Source: Novipirellula artificiosorum
GTDB taxonomy: Bacteria > Planctomycetota > Planctomycetia > Pirellulales > Pirellulaceae
Assembly: GCF_007860135.1 (NCBI RefSeq)
Contig: NZ_SJPV01000014.1
Location: 1 to 64,000, forward strand
Length of the DNA: 64,000 nucleotides
Direction of reading: 5' to 3'
The notes under the pieces: generated by a model
The model's database searches: none
Told to the model about the DNA's origin: nothing
The model's input: the letters and a program-made list of their open reading frames with translations, nothing else
Part shown: positions 17,910 to 27,044 of the stretch, piece after piece
Layout: each line of letters opens with the position of its first letter
Position numbering within the stretch: the stretch's first letter is position 1
Position numbers and translations under genes: made by a program

Positions 17910-18646
17910 CAGATCCATGCCCCCATTCCGATGAGCGGGAAGGTAAAAAAACGGTAAAGGCTTCGGCTTCCGAACCTGTCGATGTTGCATCCTTGATCGA
18001 GGAAGGCCAAGGCCTTGTCCGCTCGATCGCCTTGAGCGTGTTTCGCAGCTTGCCCGTTCCAATCGAACTGGATGATCTGATCGCGTATGGTCAGTTGGGG
18101 TTGGTCGAGGCAGCTCAAAAGTTTGACCCAACCTCCCAGGCACGCTTTACCACGTTCGCCTATTACCGCATTCGTGGCCAGATCTACGATGGTGTTTCCA
18201 AGATGACGTGGACCAGTCGGGCGCGCTTGCGACGGATGCGGTTTCAGCAGATCGCCGATGACGTGCTGGAAAGCGAACAGGATGAGGCAAGTGATCGGCC
18301 GACGCCGGAAGAAGATGCCGCATGGATCGGGCGAGTGACCGAGCGACTAACGGTCGTCTATTTGGCCTCGGGGCGCGATGACGAGACCAATGGACCCTCG
18401 TTGCGGAACGCCGTCTCAACGGAACAGTCGCCCAGTGCCGCGCTGGCCAGCTTGGAAATGCAGCAGAAGCTACAGAAGGTCGTCACGCAATTGCCGCCCG
18501 ATGCGGCTCGATTGATACGAAGCATCTACTTCGACGGCTACACCTTGACCGAAGCTGCACAACGCGCTGGAATCAGCAAGAGCTGGGCCAGCCGGTTGCA
18601 CGCCAAGAGTCTTGATCAGCTAGCCAAGAGTCTCCGCCGTGATTGA
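17906..18646 (+). CDS. FliA-like sigma-70 family RNA polymerase sigma factor
   Basis: Starting at the ATG at 17906, which overlaps the upstream stop, the protein has 246 residues. Region 2 spans about 40-105, with 'ELDDLIAYGQLGLVEAAQKFD' region 2.1/2.2 features, then 'RFTTFAYYRIRGQIYDGV', close to the FliA/sigma-28 core-binding and -10-recognition pattern. Region 4 is a C-terminal helix-turn-helix (about 190-245) with 'GYTLTEAAQRAGISKSWAS'. Region 3 is poorly conserved. A GTG at 17882 could extend it by 8 residues. Placing a group 3 sigma factor in the middle of a T6SS structural operon suggests that it drives hcp, effector or vgrG genes, or the locus itself. Confidence 0.88.
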   Translation: MTDPCPHSDEREGKKTVKASASEPVDVASLIEEGQGLVRSIALSVFRSLPVPIELDDLIAYGQLGLVEAAQKFDPTSQARFTTFAYYRIRGQIYDGVSKMTWTSRARLRRMRFQQIADDVLESEQDEASDRPTPEEDAAWIGRVTERLTVVYLASGRDDETNGPSLRNAVSTEQSPSAALASLEMQQKLQKVVTQLPPDAARLIRSIYFDGYTLTEAAQRAGISKSWASRLHAKSLDQLAKSLRRD

Positions 18647-18803
18647 TTGGGTGCCGTGTCTCACCGCACCCTTACAGATCGTACGACGTGAGCGGAAAAA
18701 CCGGGCAATTTCAGCTTCTCACGCTTATCGCCCACTCGATCCGCGATTATCGTGGTAATCAAATCAGCCACCCGCGACGCTCACATGCAGGCGAATCCTT
18801 TTC

Positions 18804-19949
18804 ATGGCATCTGAACCCACACTCGATCTCGATCGTCTCACGGCAGCCATTTCCGAAGAACACCCCGCCGGCACGTTTTTGCGTGAAACCAACCGCGAAT
18901 TGCTGCAACGTGCCAAGGACAGTCGATCCGCAGCGGTTGCAGTTGAGCGTCGGCAACGTGAGTTGGAGATGTACAGCGATGAGGATCTGGCAATGCTGCC
19001 CGATGAGGACCGTCGAGTCGAATCGCCCGATTGGCGAACGGTCGTCGATTGTTGTACAGAGATCCTTGCCAATCACTCAAAGGATCTGTGGGTTGCGTCC
19101 TGGCTCATCGAAGCGAACACCCGCTTGGCTGGATTTGCTGGACTTCGCGATGGGTTCCAACTGGTCGTCCAGCTGGTCGAGAAGTACTGGGACAACATTA
19201 GCCCGCCGCCGGATGAAGAAGAGGGCTACGCGGGCACGCTTTCCCAGTTGGCGAGTTTAAACGGAGTCAGCAGCCAGGGTACGTTGATCATCCCGATCGA
19301 GTCGATACCGCTGCTTGTCGTCAATGATTCTCCGGGGCTCTCGTTTGCAGCCTATCGGCAGGCCATGAAGGATAGCGATGCGCGACCGTCAGAAGCAGAA
19401 TTCTATTCTGCGGCGCGAAAGATCGATCCACAACGATTGCGTCAATCGGTTGAAGAGATTGACGAGTCCATCGAAGCATTCTCGCAAATGAATCGCTTGT
19501 TGGCGAGCAAGTGCGGAGCCCATGATCAACCGGCGGTGTCACCTCCAAGCTCACAGATCACGGCAGCACTGGAGCAGTGTCAACGAACGCTACGTTTGAT
19601 CTCTCGCGATGTCGTCTCGCCGGACTCGGCGGAGGAATCTGAACCTACGGATGATGATTCCGAATCGCTGACACAATCGACTGCGACATCCGGCCGTGGG
19701 AATGTCGATCCCGTGAAACAGCAAGTGGCCAATCGTGAGGACGCTTTTCGCATGCTGTTGCAAGCGAGCGAGTTCTTTCGAAAGACCGAACCGCACTCGC
19801 CCGTTGGTTACATGCTGCAAAAAGCCGTGCGGATTGGACGAATGGAGTTGCCTGATTTGCTACAAGAGATGATCACCGACGAGGACGTGCTGGTACGATT
19901 TGCTGAACGTACCGGAATCGACATCAAACGGGACTCCGAAGAGGACTAG
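18804..19949 (+). CDS. tssA: TssA (ImpA family), T6SS sheath-assembly cap protein
   Basis: The protein has 381 residues. The N-terminal ImpA domain is clear: 'HPAGTFLRE' near 18, 'SPDWRTVVDCCTEILANHSKDL' features near 75-95, and 'YWDNISPPPDEEEGY' near 131-145. The C-terminal domain has 'REDAFRMLLQASEFFRKTEPHSPVGY', the usual TssA ending that forms ring contacts. TssA starts sheath polymerisation and caps the growing end. It lies 157 bases after the sigma-factor gene, so a separate promoter in between is possible. Confidence 0.9.
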   Translation: MASEPTLDLDRLTAAISEEHPAGTFLRETNRELLQRAKDSRSAAVAVERRQRELEMYSDEDLAMLPDEDRRVESPDWRTVVDCCTEILANHSKDLWVASWLIEANTRLAGFAGLRDGFQLVVQLVEKYWDNISPPPDEEEGYAGTLSQLASLNGVSSQGTLIIPIESIPLLVVNDSPGLSFAAYRQAMKDSDARPSEAEFYSAARKIDPQRLRQSVEEIDESIEAFSQMNRLLASKCGAHDQPAVSPPSSQITAALEQCQRTLRLISRDVVSPDSAEESEPTDDDSESLTQSTATSGRGNVDPVKQQVANREDAFRMLLQASEFFRKTEPHSPVGYMLQKAVRIGRMELPDLLQEMITDEDVLVRFAERTGIDIKRDSEED

Positions 19950-20069
19950 CGGGCACCTTTCCCCTGGCCCCTCCGTTGGAGTGTTGCATCACGCCATCGG
20001 CTGGGGTAAAATCAAACGTGTGTGATATTGGGGCACAATGTTTCAACCGCCGCTTGGGGAGAAAACGCC

Positions 20070-20579
20070 ATGGCTTCTGAAAGCCAACAAACGAAGCTCA
20101 GTCGAGTAAGAAAGCCTCGAGTCCATATCACCTATGAGGTCGAAACCGAAGGTGCTCAGATTGTCAAGGAACTGCCGTTTGTCGTCGGGGTGATGGGTGA
20201 CTTTTCTGGCGATCCGACAAAGAAACTTGATCCGTTGACAAAACGCAAGTTCATTCAGATCGATCGCGACAACTTCAACGATGTGCTCAAACGCATGACG
20301 CCGGGATTGGACATGCGTGTCGAAAACACGCTCGCCGAAGATGGCAGCGAAATGTCGGTCAATTTGCAATTTGAAAAGATCGAAGACTTTGAGCCAGCCA
20401 ACGTGGTCAAGCAAGTCGAACCACTACGCAAGTTGATGGAAACGCGTGACAAGCTTCGTGACTTGGCGACCAAGATTGACCGAAGTGCGGATCTTGAAAA
20501 TGTGCTCGAACAAGTCTTAAGTAACACCGACCAATTGAAGCAACTCTCCGGTGAACTCGGCGGCGACGAGAGTGAGTAG
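20070..20579 (+). CDS. tssB: TssB (VipA), small sheath subunit
   Basis: The ATG at 20070 is chosen because it follows a strong ribosome site (GGGGAG); the upstream extension to 20022 is not TssB-like. The 169-residue product has the standard TssB sequence: 'RKPRVHITYEVETEGA' at the start, 'ELPFVVGVMGDFSG' in the middle and 'KRKFIQIDRDNFNDVL' after it. TssB and TssC form the contractile sheath. Only one tssB is present although two tssC-type genes follow. Confidence 0.96.
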   Translation: MASESQQTKLSRVRKPRVHITYEVETEGAQIVKELPFVVGVMGDFSGDPTKKLDPLTKRKFIQIDRDNFNDVLKRMTPGLDMRVENTLAEDGSEMSVNLQFEKIEDFEPANVVKQVEPLRKLMETRDKLRDLATKIDRSADLENVLEQVLSNTDQLKQLSGELGGDESE

Positions 20580-20694
20580 GCTCTTCTCCGACGCAGCCCA
20601 TGGGAACTAGGACTCGCTTGATGTCCGTTCATTCTCTTAACAGACGCGTTTTACTCTTCGATCCACTGACATCCCTTGCACTGGAGTTTTCGTT

Positions 20695-22194
20695 ATGGGT
20701 GCTAGTAAAGAAAAGGCCGCAGCGGCCCAACAACAGGTCTCGGAAAGCGTCGGTGAAAGCTTGCTGGAGACGGCGATTTCGGCAACCAAACAAACCGAGC
20801 GTTCGCGAGCCGAAGAACTGCTGAAGACATTGACCAGCGAAGCGCTCAAAGGAACGGTCACCTTTGACAAAGACGTCATGCGTTCGCTCAACGCCGCGAT
20901 CGCTGGTATCGATGCAAAGCTAAGCAAACAGCTCGCAGCCATCATGCATCAACCCAAGTTTCAGCAACTCGAAGGAACTTGGCGTGGTGTTCATCACTTG
21001 GTGATGAATAGCGAAACCGGTGAGATGTTGAAGATTCGCGCGTTGAATTGTTCCAAGAAAGAACTGTTCAAGGACATGGATCGTGCCGTCGAGTTTGACC
21101 AAAGCCAACTGTTCAAGAAGCTCTACGAAGATGAATTCGGAACACCCGGGGGTGCCCCCTTTGGTGCGTTGATTGGTGACTATCAGTTTACGAACCATCC
21201 CGAAGACATTGATTTGCTTAGCAAGGTCAGTGGTGTCGCGGCTGCCGCTTTCTGTCCGTTTATCTCTGCCGCCGATCCGACGCTATTCGGTTTTGACGAC
21301 TGGACCGAAATGACCAAGCCTCGCGACCTGTCGCGGATTTTTGATGCGGTCGAATACACGAAGTGGAAAAGTTTCCGCGAGAGCGACGATAGTCGGTTCT
21401 GTGTCTTAACGATGCCGCGAACCTTAGCTCGATTGCCCTATGGTGCAAACACCAAAACGATTGATGAGTTTGACTATGAGGAGGTTCAAGTTGGGGCAAA
21501 GGGTGAGTCGGTTCACGTTGAGCACGATAAATTTTGCTGGATGAATGCCGCGTATGTGATGGGTACAAAGCTTACCGATGCGTTTGCCAAGAGCGGTTTT
21601 TGCACGGCGATTCGCGGAGTCGAAAATGGTGGCAAGGTCGAGGATTTGCCGGCCTACATTTTTAAATCCGATGATGGCGACATGGACCTGAAATGCCCCA
21701 CCGAAATCGCGATCACCGATCGCCGTGAAAAGGAACTCAGCGATTTGGGATTCTTGCCGTTGTGCCACTTCAAGAATACCGACTATTCCGTTTTCTTTGG
21801 TGCGCAAACTTGCCAGAAACCAAAACTATACGATCGCCCCGCAGCGACCGCCAATGCGGCGATCAGTGCGCGATTGCCCTACATCATGGCCACCAGCCGA
21901 TTTTCGCACTTCTTGAAGGTGATTGCCCGAGACAAGATCGGTTCGTTTATGGAGGCGAGCGATTGCGAAGCGTGGTTGGATCGTTGGATCCACAATTATG
22001 TGACAACCGACACGAATCCGTCCTCGGAAATTCGTGCTCGTTACCCGTTGGCCGAGGCAAAGATCCAAGTCCGCGAGATCCCGGGTAAACCGGGGTCGTA
22101 CAACGCGATTGCGTGGATGAGACCGTGGCTGCAAATGGAGGAGTTGACGACCAGTATGCGGATGGTCGCCAGCATTCCGAAAATGAGCAGCTAA
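20695..22194 (+). CDS. tssC: TssC (VipB), large sheath subunit
   Basis: The protein has 499 residues, the usual TssC size. Diagnostic stretches include 'AAIMHQPKFQQLEGTWRG', 'VEFDQSQLFKKLYEDEFG', 'PFGALIGDY' and 'FCPFISAADP'. It is preceded by GGAG eight bases before the ATG. It pairs with TssB to make the sheath that ClpV recycles. It is the closer match to classical TssC of the two tandem copies. Confidence 0.96.
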   Translation: MGASKEKAAAAQQQVSESVGESLLETAISATKQTERSRAEELLKTLTSEALKGTVTFDKDVMRSLNAAIAGIDAKLSKQLAAIMHQPKFQQLEGTWRGVHHLVMNSETGEMLKIRALNCSKKELFKDMDRAVEFDQSQLFKKLYEDEFGTPGGAPFGALIGDYQFTNHPEDIDLLSKVSGVAAAAFCPFISAADPTLFGFDDWTEMTKPRDLSRIFDAVEYTKWKSFRESDDSRFCVLTMPRTLARLPYGANTKTIDEFDYEEVQVGAKGESVHVEHDKFCWMNAAYVMGTKLTDAFAKSGFCTAIRGVENGGKVEDLPAYIFKSDDGDMDLKCPTEIAITDRREKELSDLGFLPLCHFKNTDYSVFFGAQTCQKPKLYDRPAATANAAISARLPYIMATSRFSHFLKVIARDKIGSFMEASDCEAWLDRWIHNYVTTDTNPSSEIRARYPLAEAKIQVREIPGKPGSYNAIAWMRPWLQMEELTTSMRMVASIPKMSS

Positions 22195-22269
22195 ATTCAC
22201 TCCATTCCATCGTATCCCGCTGCGCCGAACCAGACCGGCGCAAACTCCATCACGCCAAGGGTTCGTGCT

Positions 22270-23862
22270 GTGCTCGACGCCGATCCTAGCCCCAAAGCGA
22301 CGCCAGGAAGCGAACAAGGCTTCGCATCTGAGTCGGTCGCGGATTCGTTGTTGGACAGCGTCCTTGGTCGATCGGGCGGTCCCTCGTCGGCGACGGATGC
22401 CAAAGCCAAATCGTCAACCGGGGCTCCGTGCACGCTTGATGCTTTCCTAAAAAGCAATCAAGTTGGCGAGTTGTTGGACCTGTGGCTGGGCCCAAGTTGG
22501 CGTGAGAACCCTCGTTACGACTCGGGCGACGCGATCGCGACACGATTGAGCGCCGATATTGCCGCGATTGACACCCTGCTTGGCGATCAGGTTAACGCAA
22601 TCTTGCACAGCCCGCGATTTCAGAAGCTCGAGGCCTCATGGCGCGGCTTGGCTTTTTTGGTTCGGCGGGGAGATATCGAAAGTGATCCGCTGATCAAGAT
22701 CCGGATGCTGTCGGTCAGTTGGGCTGAATTGGAGAAGGACTTTGAACGCTCGGTCGAATTTGATCAGAGTCAAATGTTCAAGAAGGTTTACGAGGATTGC
22801 TTCGGAACGGCCGGCGGAGAACCGTTTGGCTTGATGGTTGGTGATTACGAGATCAGTCATCGTGTAACGGCGAAGCAGCGGCATAATGACGTGTTCGTGC
22901 TGAGATCGATTGCCGGCGTGGCAGCGAGTGCATTTTGTCCGTTTTTATGTGCAGCTCATCCCGACTTGTTGGATTTTGAGTCGTTTTCGCAGTTGCAGGT
23001 CACTCGAGACCATCGCGAGCGGCTGTCTCGACCGGACTACCTGAAATGGAATAGCCTCCGTGACGAAGAGGATGCTCGTTTTGTCGGTGTGCTGCTGCCG
23101 CGGATTCTGATGCGTGGCCCCTACGAAGACGACGGCAGCCGAATCGATCAATTCGTCTTTTCCGAGGATGTTCGCAAGCCCGATTGCAGTGGTTATTTGT
23201 GGGGCAATCCAGCCTACGCTTACGCTGCGGTCGCGATGCGTTCGTATGCAACGAGTGGTTGGTTAGCTGACATTCGTGGGCTGCGACAAAACGAGGATGC
23301 CGGAGGGTTGGTGAGCGATTTGCCAGCGTTGAGCTTTCCCACCGATTCACGTGGGGTGGTCCCGCGACCCGTTACGGAAGTCGCGGTCACGGACTCGCTT
23401 GAACGGCAACTCAGCGAAATGGGGCTGTTACCGCTTTGTGATTGTAAGGATACGCCGATGGCCGTGTTCGCCAGCGGTCAATCCTTGCAACGTGCCAAGG
23501 TGTATGACGACGCCAATGCGACGGCGAACGCAAAAATCAGTGCGATGTTACCCTACATCCTGACCGTCTCGCAATTTGCACATTACATCAAATCGATCGC
23601 CAGGGCCAAAGTCGGCTCGTTCGCTACGGCATCCGAGTTGGAGCGAATTTTGCACGATTGGATTGTCGAATACGTGACGACCGACCGCGAGGCCTCCGCG
23701 TCTGTCAAAAGCAGCAAACCGCTCCGCGAAGCGGACATTTCGGTGCAGCCCGATCCGAGTCGGCCGGGATCGTTTCGCTGCATCATGCGATTGGCCCCTC
23801 ATTATGAACTGGATGAGATGGTCGGCAGCGTGCGGCTAAGCACGATTTTGGGAAGTGAATAG
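22270..23862 (+). CDS. second TssC-family protein (ImpD/TssC2-like)
   Basis: The protein has 530 residues with a GTG start. After an N-terminal extension of about 60 residues rich in Ser/Asp, it follows TssC closely: 'ILHSPRFQKLEASWRG', 'VEFDQSQMFKKVYEDCFG', 'PFGLMVGDYEISH', 'FCPFLCAAHPDLL'. Rhizobial imp loci also have two TssC-family genes in tandem (impC, impD), so this is a known though less common layout. It may form hetero-sheaths with TssB, cap the sheath, or bind TagJ. It starts 75 bases after tssC and is read in the same direction. Confidence 0.88.
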   Translation: MLDADPSPKATPGSEQGFASESVADSLLDSVLGRSGGPSSATDAKAKSSTGAPCTLDAFLKSNQVGELLDLWLGPSWRENPRYDSGDAIATRLSADIAAIDTLLGDQVNAILHSPRFQKLEASWRGLAFLVRRGDIESDPLIKIRMLSVSWAELEKDFERSVEFDQSQMFKKVYEDCFGTAGGEPFGLMVGDYEISHRVTAKQRHNDVFVLRSIAGVAASAFCPFLCAAHPDLLDFESFSQLQVTRDHRERLSRPDYLKWNSLRDEEDARFVGVLLPRILMRGPYEDDGSRIDQFVFSEDVRKPDCSGYLWGNPAYAYAAVAMRSYATSGWLADIRGLRQNEDAGGLVSDLPALSFPTDSRGVVPRPVTEVAVTDSLERQLSEMGLLPLCDCKDTPMAVFASGQSLQRAKVYDDANATANAKISAMLPYILTVSQFAHYIKSIARAKVGSFATASELERILHDWIVEYVTTDREASASVKSSKPLREADISVQPDPSRPGSFRCIMRLAPHYELDEMVGSVRLSTILGSE

Positions 23863-23888
23863 CAACAACCAACAGCAAAAGAGAAACC

Positions 23889-24698
23889 ATGAACATGACA
23901 CCGAGCGAGCTTTACCAGGCAGGACAACTTGATGAAGCGGTCCAGCGGTCGGTCGAACTTGTCAAAAAGAACCCGGCTGACAGTAACCTTCGTTTTCAGT
24001 TAGCCGAGTTGTCCTGTATCGCCGGCGACCTCGAACGAGCCGATCGCCAAATGGAGACGGTTTCCAATCAGGATACTCAGGCGGCAATGGCCGCCGCACT
24101 GTTTCGGCAACTCGTTCGCGCCGAGTTATCGCGTCGCGAGTGTTTTTGTTCCGGGAGGATGCCAGAGTTCATTGGCACACCCTCACCGCAACTGCAGAAC
24201 CATGTGCGAGCGCTGACGGCGATACGCGAAAACGACTTGGTGGAGGCCGCGAAATGGATCGGAGCGGTCGATGAGTCGGCACCTAAACACACCAAGGGAT
24301 GGATCGTCAACGACAACAGCGTTACCGCGATTCGCGATCTCGACGATGTACTCGCACCGATTTTGGAGGTCCATACATCGACGGGAAAGTACTTCTGGAT
24401 CCAGTGGGATCAAATCGTTGCACTCGAAGTTCATCCGCCCAAACGATCGATCGATTTGCTTTGGCGTCAGGCTTCGTTGTCCATCGAATCGGGGCCGGAC
24501 GGCGAAGTCTATTTGCCGGCAATTTATCTTGATCCAGATGGGCAACCGGCAACCGACGCAAGTTTGCGACTCGGACGCAGCACCGATTGGGTCGAAAGCG
24601 GTGATTCGATTGTTCGCGGCCGAGGACAAAAAACCTTGCTTGCTGGCGACGTTGATTTACCGTTCATGAGTTTGGTAACGATCGAGCGTCAGGAGTAG
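23889..24698 (+). CDS. tagJ: TagJ (ImpE/SciE family), T6SS accessory protein
   Basis: The protein has 269 residues. The N-terminal half is made of TPR-like helices ('LYQAGQLDEAVQRSVELV'). The C-terminal half has the ImpE pattern: 'NDNSVTAIRDLDDVLAPILEV', 'GKYFWIQWDQIVALEVHPPK' and 'DLLWRQASL'. TagJ binds TssB and assists ClpV-dependent sheath recycling in some T6SS lineages. It lies 26 bases after tssC2 and 7 bases before tssE. The ATG at 23895 is an alternative start. Confidence 0.9.
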   Translation: MNMTPSELYQAGQLDEAVQRSVELVKKNPADSNLRFQLAELSCIAGDLERADRQMETVSNQDTQAAMAAALFRQLVRAELSRRECFCSGRMPEFIGTPSPQLQNHVRALTAIRENDLVEAAKWIGAVDESAPKHTKGWIVNDNSVTAIRDLDDVLAPILEVHTSTGKYFWIQWDQIVALEVHPPKRSIDLLWRQASLSIESGPDGEVYLPAIYLDPDGQPATDASLRLGRSTDWVESGDSIVRGRGQKTLLAGDVDLPFMSLVTIERQE

Positions 24699-24705
24699 GC
24701 GTCTC

Positions 24706-25200
24706 ATGTCTCGCATTCCCAATGACACCAGACTGATCCCCAGCATACTGGATCGATTGATCGATCTGCAGCCAGATCGCAAGACCGAACTGCCTGCTAG
24801 CCGTACTCAGGTGTTACAGCAAGTGAAGACGAGCGTAGGGCGTGACTTGCAAAACTTGCTCAACACTCGCTGCCGTGCCACGGGATATCCCGAAGGGCTC
24901 GAGCAGTTGGGTACTTCGCTCGTCGCCTATGGCATCCCCGATTGTGTCGGCATCAACACCGGCTCGCGAGAACAGCAAGAAACGTTGCGGAGGATGATCC
25001 AGCGAGCGGTAGAGGTGTTCGAGCCTCGATTGATCAGCATTCGTGTTTCGACGGCCGACACCAATGACCCCTCGGATCGAACGATGCGATTCCGAATTGA
25101 TGCGATGTTGAAAATCGATCCCGCTCCCGAGCCGGTTGCTTACGATAGTTGGCTCGACGCGACCGTCGGTGATTTCTCGGTGCAAGGAGTGCGGCGGTGA
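24706..25200 (+). CDS. tssE: TssE, gp25-like baseplate protein
   Basis: The protein has 164 residues. It has the gp25/TssE layout: an N-terminal helix, 'RDLQNLLNTR', a loop 'YPEGLEQLGTSLVAYGIPD', then 'RAVEVFEPRLISIRVS' (the conserved EPRL that locks the sheath onto the baseplate) and 'RFRIDAMLKI'. Its stop overlaps the tssF start by four bases (GTGA). Confidence 0.93.
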   Translation: MSRIPNDTRLIPSILDRLIDLQPDRKTELPASRTQVLQQVKTSVGRDLQNLLNTRCRATGYPEGLEQLGTSLVAYGIPDCVGINTGSREQQETLRRMIQRAVEVFEPRLISIRVSTADTNDPSDRTMRFRIDAMLKIDPAPEPVAYDSWLDATVGDFSVQGVRR

Positions 25201-27044
25201 GCGATCGATTGCTACCCTATTACAACCAGGAGCTTGAGTTTCTTAGGCGTTTTGGTTCGCAGTTCGCTTCAGAACATCCCAAGATCGCTGGTCGGCTGCG
25301 TTTGGGCGATGACTTGTCCGAGGATCCGCACGTCTCGCGAATCATCGAAGCATTCTCCTTGCTGGCCGCACGAACTCGGCTAAAGATCGACGACGATTTT
25401 CCTGAAATCACCCATGCGCTGCTCGGTGTGCTTTATCCTCACTACCTTGCCCCCATTCCCTCGACGGCGGTTGTTGAATTTTCGATCGACAAGCGGCAAG
25501 CGGACCTCGTCGGTGGCTATGGTATTGAGGCTGGCGAAAGCGTGGAAACGGAATCAACCTCCGATGGCGTTTGTCAATTTCGCACAGCCTACCCCGTCAA
25601 GTTGTTTCCCATTGGAGTCACCGCAGCCTCGTATCGTGGGCAACCCTTTTCATGCCCTGCGACCGATGCGATTGGCAAGAGTGAATCGGTGCTGCATTTG
25701 CATCTGAATAGCTTTCGTTCGTCGGTACCCATCGGCAGCATGGACATTTCGGAACTGCGTTTTTTCATCCGAGGGCTGTCGCGGGCATCAATGGATCTGT
25801 ACGAATTGATTCACGGCGGCTGTGTGGAAGTGCTGTTGGCAAAATCACCAGACGATCCAAGTCCGATTCGCCTGAGTTCGGACGCGATTCAACGAGTCGG
25901 TTTTGCAAAGGACGAAGGCTTGCTGCCACACCAAGCGAGAACCTTTGACGGCTACCGATTGTTGACCGAGTATTTTGCGGCTCCTGAGAAGTTCATGTTT
26001 TTCGACATCAAGGGAATCAACGCGAAGCGGTTGGCTGGGATTGGCGATTCGTTGCACGTGTTCATTCTGTTGCGGCGGCACATCGGTGACATCGAGCCGT
26101 TTGTGGCTGCCGATACGATCCGATTAGGCTGCACGCCGGTGGTGAATTTGTTCGAGCACCGTGCCGAACCGATTCGTGTAACGCATGGCGCGTCAGAGTA
26201 TCGCATCGTTCCCGATGCTCGACAGCCGCGTGCGTTTGAAGTCCACACGGTGACTCGGGTCACCGGGATTGACGCAAGCAATCAAGAGATGATCTATCAC
26301 CCTTTCTATTCGATTCGTCACGCGGCTGAACGAGAGAAGCGACGCGGCTTCTATCATCTGATGCGCCGCGAGGCAGAGAGGAGTGGCGGAGATGTTGACC
26401 GTGCCACAGACGTCTATCTGTCGTTAGTGGATCTTGATTTTCTACCACAGGAATCCGCCGGGACGGTGCTGGACATCCGCATGCTTTGCACCAGCCGGAA
26501 TTTGCCGGAACGATTGGAGTTTGGAGGCGGACGACCCCGTTTGCAATTGGTTCGTGGCGGCCCAGTCAACGCACCCAAATGTGTCACTCAGCCGCGACCC
26601 GCGATTCGACCTCCGGTGGGCAAGGGAACCAGTTGGCGTTTGATTAGCCATCTTGCGTTGGGGCACGTTTCGCTATTCGATCAGAGCAACGGTGCTTCGG
26701 CACTGCGCGAGATTTTGAGTCTTTATGAATTTGTCCAAAGCAGTGACCTCCGTCAGCGTATCGATTCGATCCGATCGGTGCATTACCAGCACGGCGTGGC
26801 ACGTTGCCATTCGGGTGCGGCAACCGGCGGCACCACGTTTTGTCGTGGCTTGGATATCGATCTGATGGTGGATGAGGACAAGTTGAGCAGCGGTGGTGCG
26901 TACTTGCTCGGCTCGGTCTTGGAGCAATTTCTTGCGCTGTATGCAACCATCAATTCATTCACCCGAACACGACTTTTGAGCACTTTACGCGAAGAGCCGA
27001 TTGCGAAATGGCCAGCCCGATCCGGAAGAAAAACCCTTCTGTAA
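25197..27044 (+). CDS. tssF: TssF, T6SS baseplate protein
   Basis: The protein has 615 residues with a GTG start overlapping the tssE stop. The beginning 'LLPYYNQELEFLRRFG' followed by 'EHPKIAGRLRL' and 'EDPHVSRIIEAFSLLAAR' is diagnostic of TssF (VasA/ImpG), as is 'LYPHYLAPIPS'. TssF and TssG form the baseplate wedge with TssE and TssK. Its last 37 bases overlap tssG. Confidence 0.95.
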   Translation: MSDRLLPYYNQELEFLRRFGSQFASEHPKIAGRLRLGDDLSEDPHVSRIIEAFSLLAARTRLKIDDDFPEITHALLGVLYPHYLAPIPSTAVVEFSIDKRQADLVGGYGIEAGESVETESTSDGVCQFRTAYPVKLFPIGVTAASYRGQPFSCPATDAIGKSESVLHLHLNSFRSSVPIGSMDISELRFFIRGLSRASMDLYELIHGGCVEVLLAKSPDDPSPIRLSSDAIQRVGFAKDEGLLPHQARTFDGYRLLTEYFAAPEKFMFFDIKGINAKRLAGIGDSLHVFILLRRHIGDIEPFVAADTIRLGCTPVVNLFEHRAEPIRVTHGASEYRIVPDARQPRAFEVHTVTRVTGIDASNQEMIYHPFYSIRHAAEREKRRGFYHLMRREAERSGGDVDRATDVYLSLVDLDFLPQESAGTVLDIRMLCTSRNLPERLEFGGGRPRLQLVRGGPVNAPKCVTQPRPAIRPPVGKGTSWRLISHLALGHVSLFDQSNGASALREILSLYEFVQSSDLRQRIDSIRSVHYQHGVARCHSGAATGGTTFCRGLDIDLMVDEDKLSSGGAYLLGSVLEQFLALYATINSFTRTRLLSTLREEPIAKWPARSGRKTLL

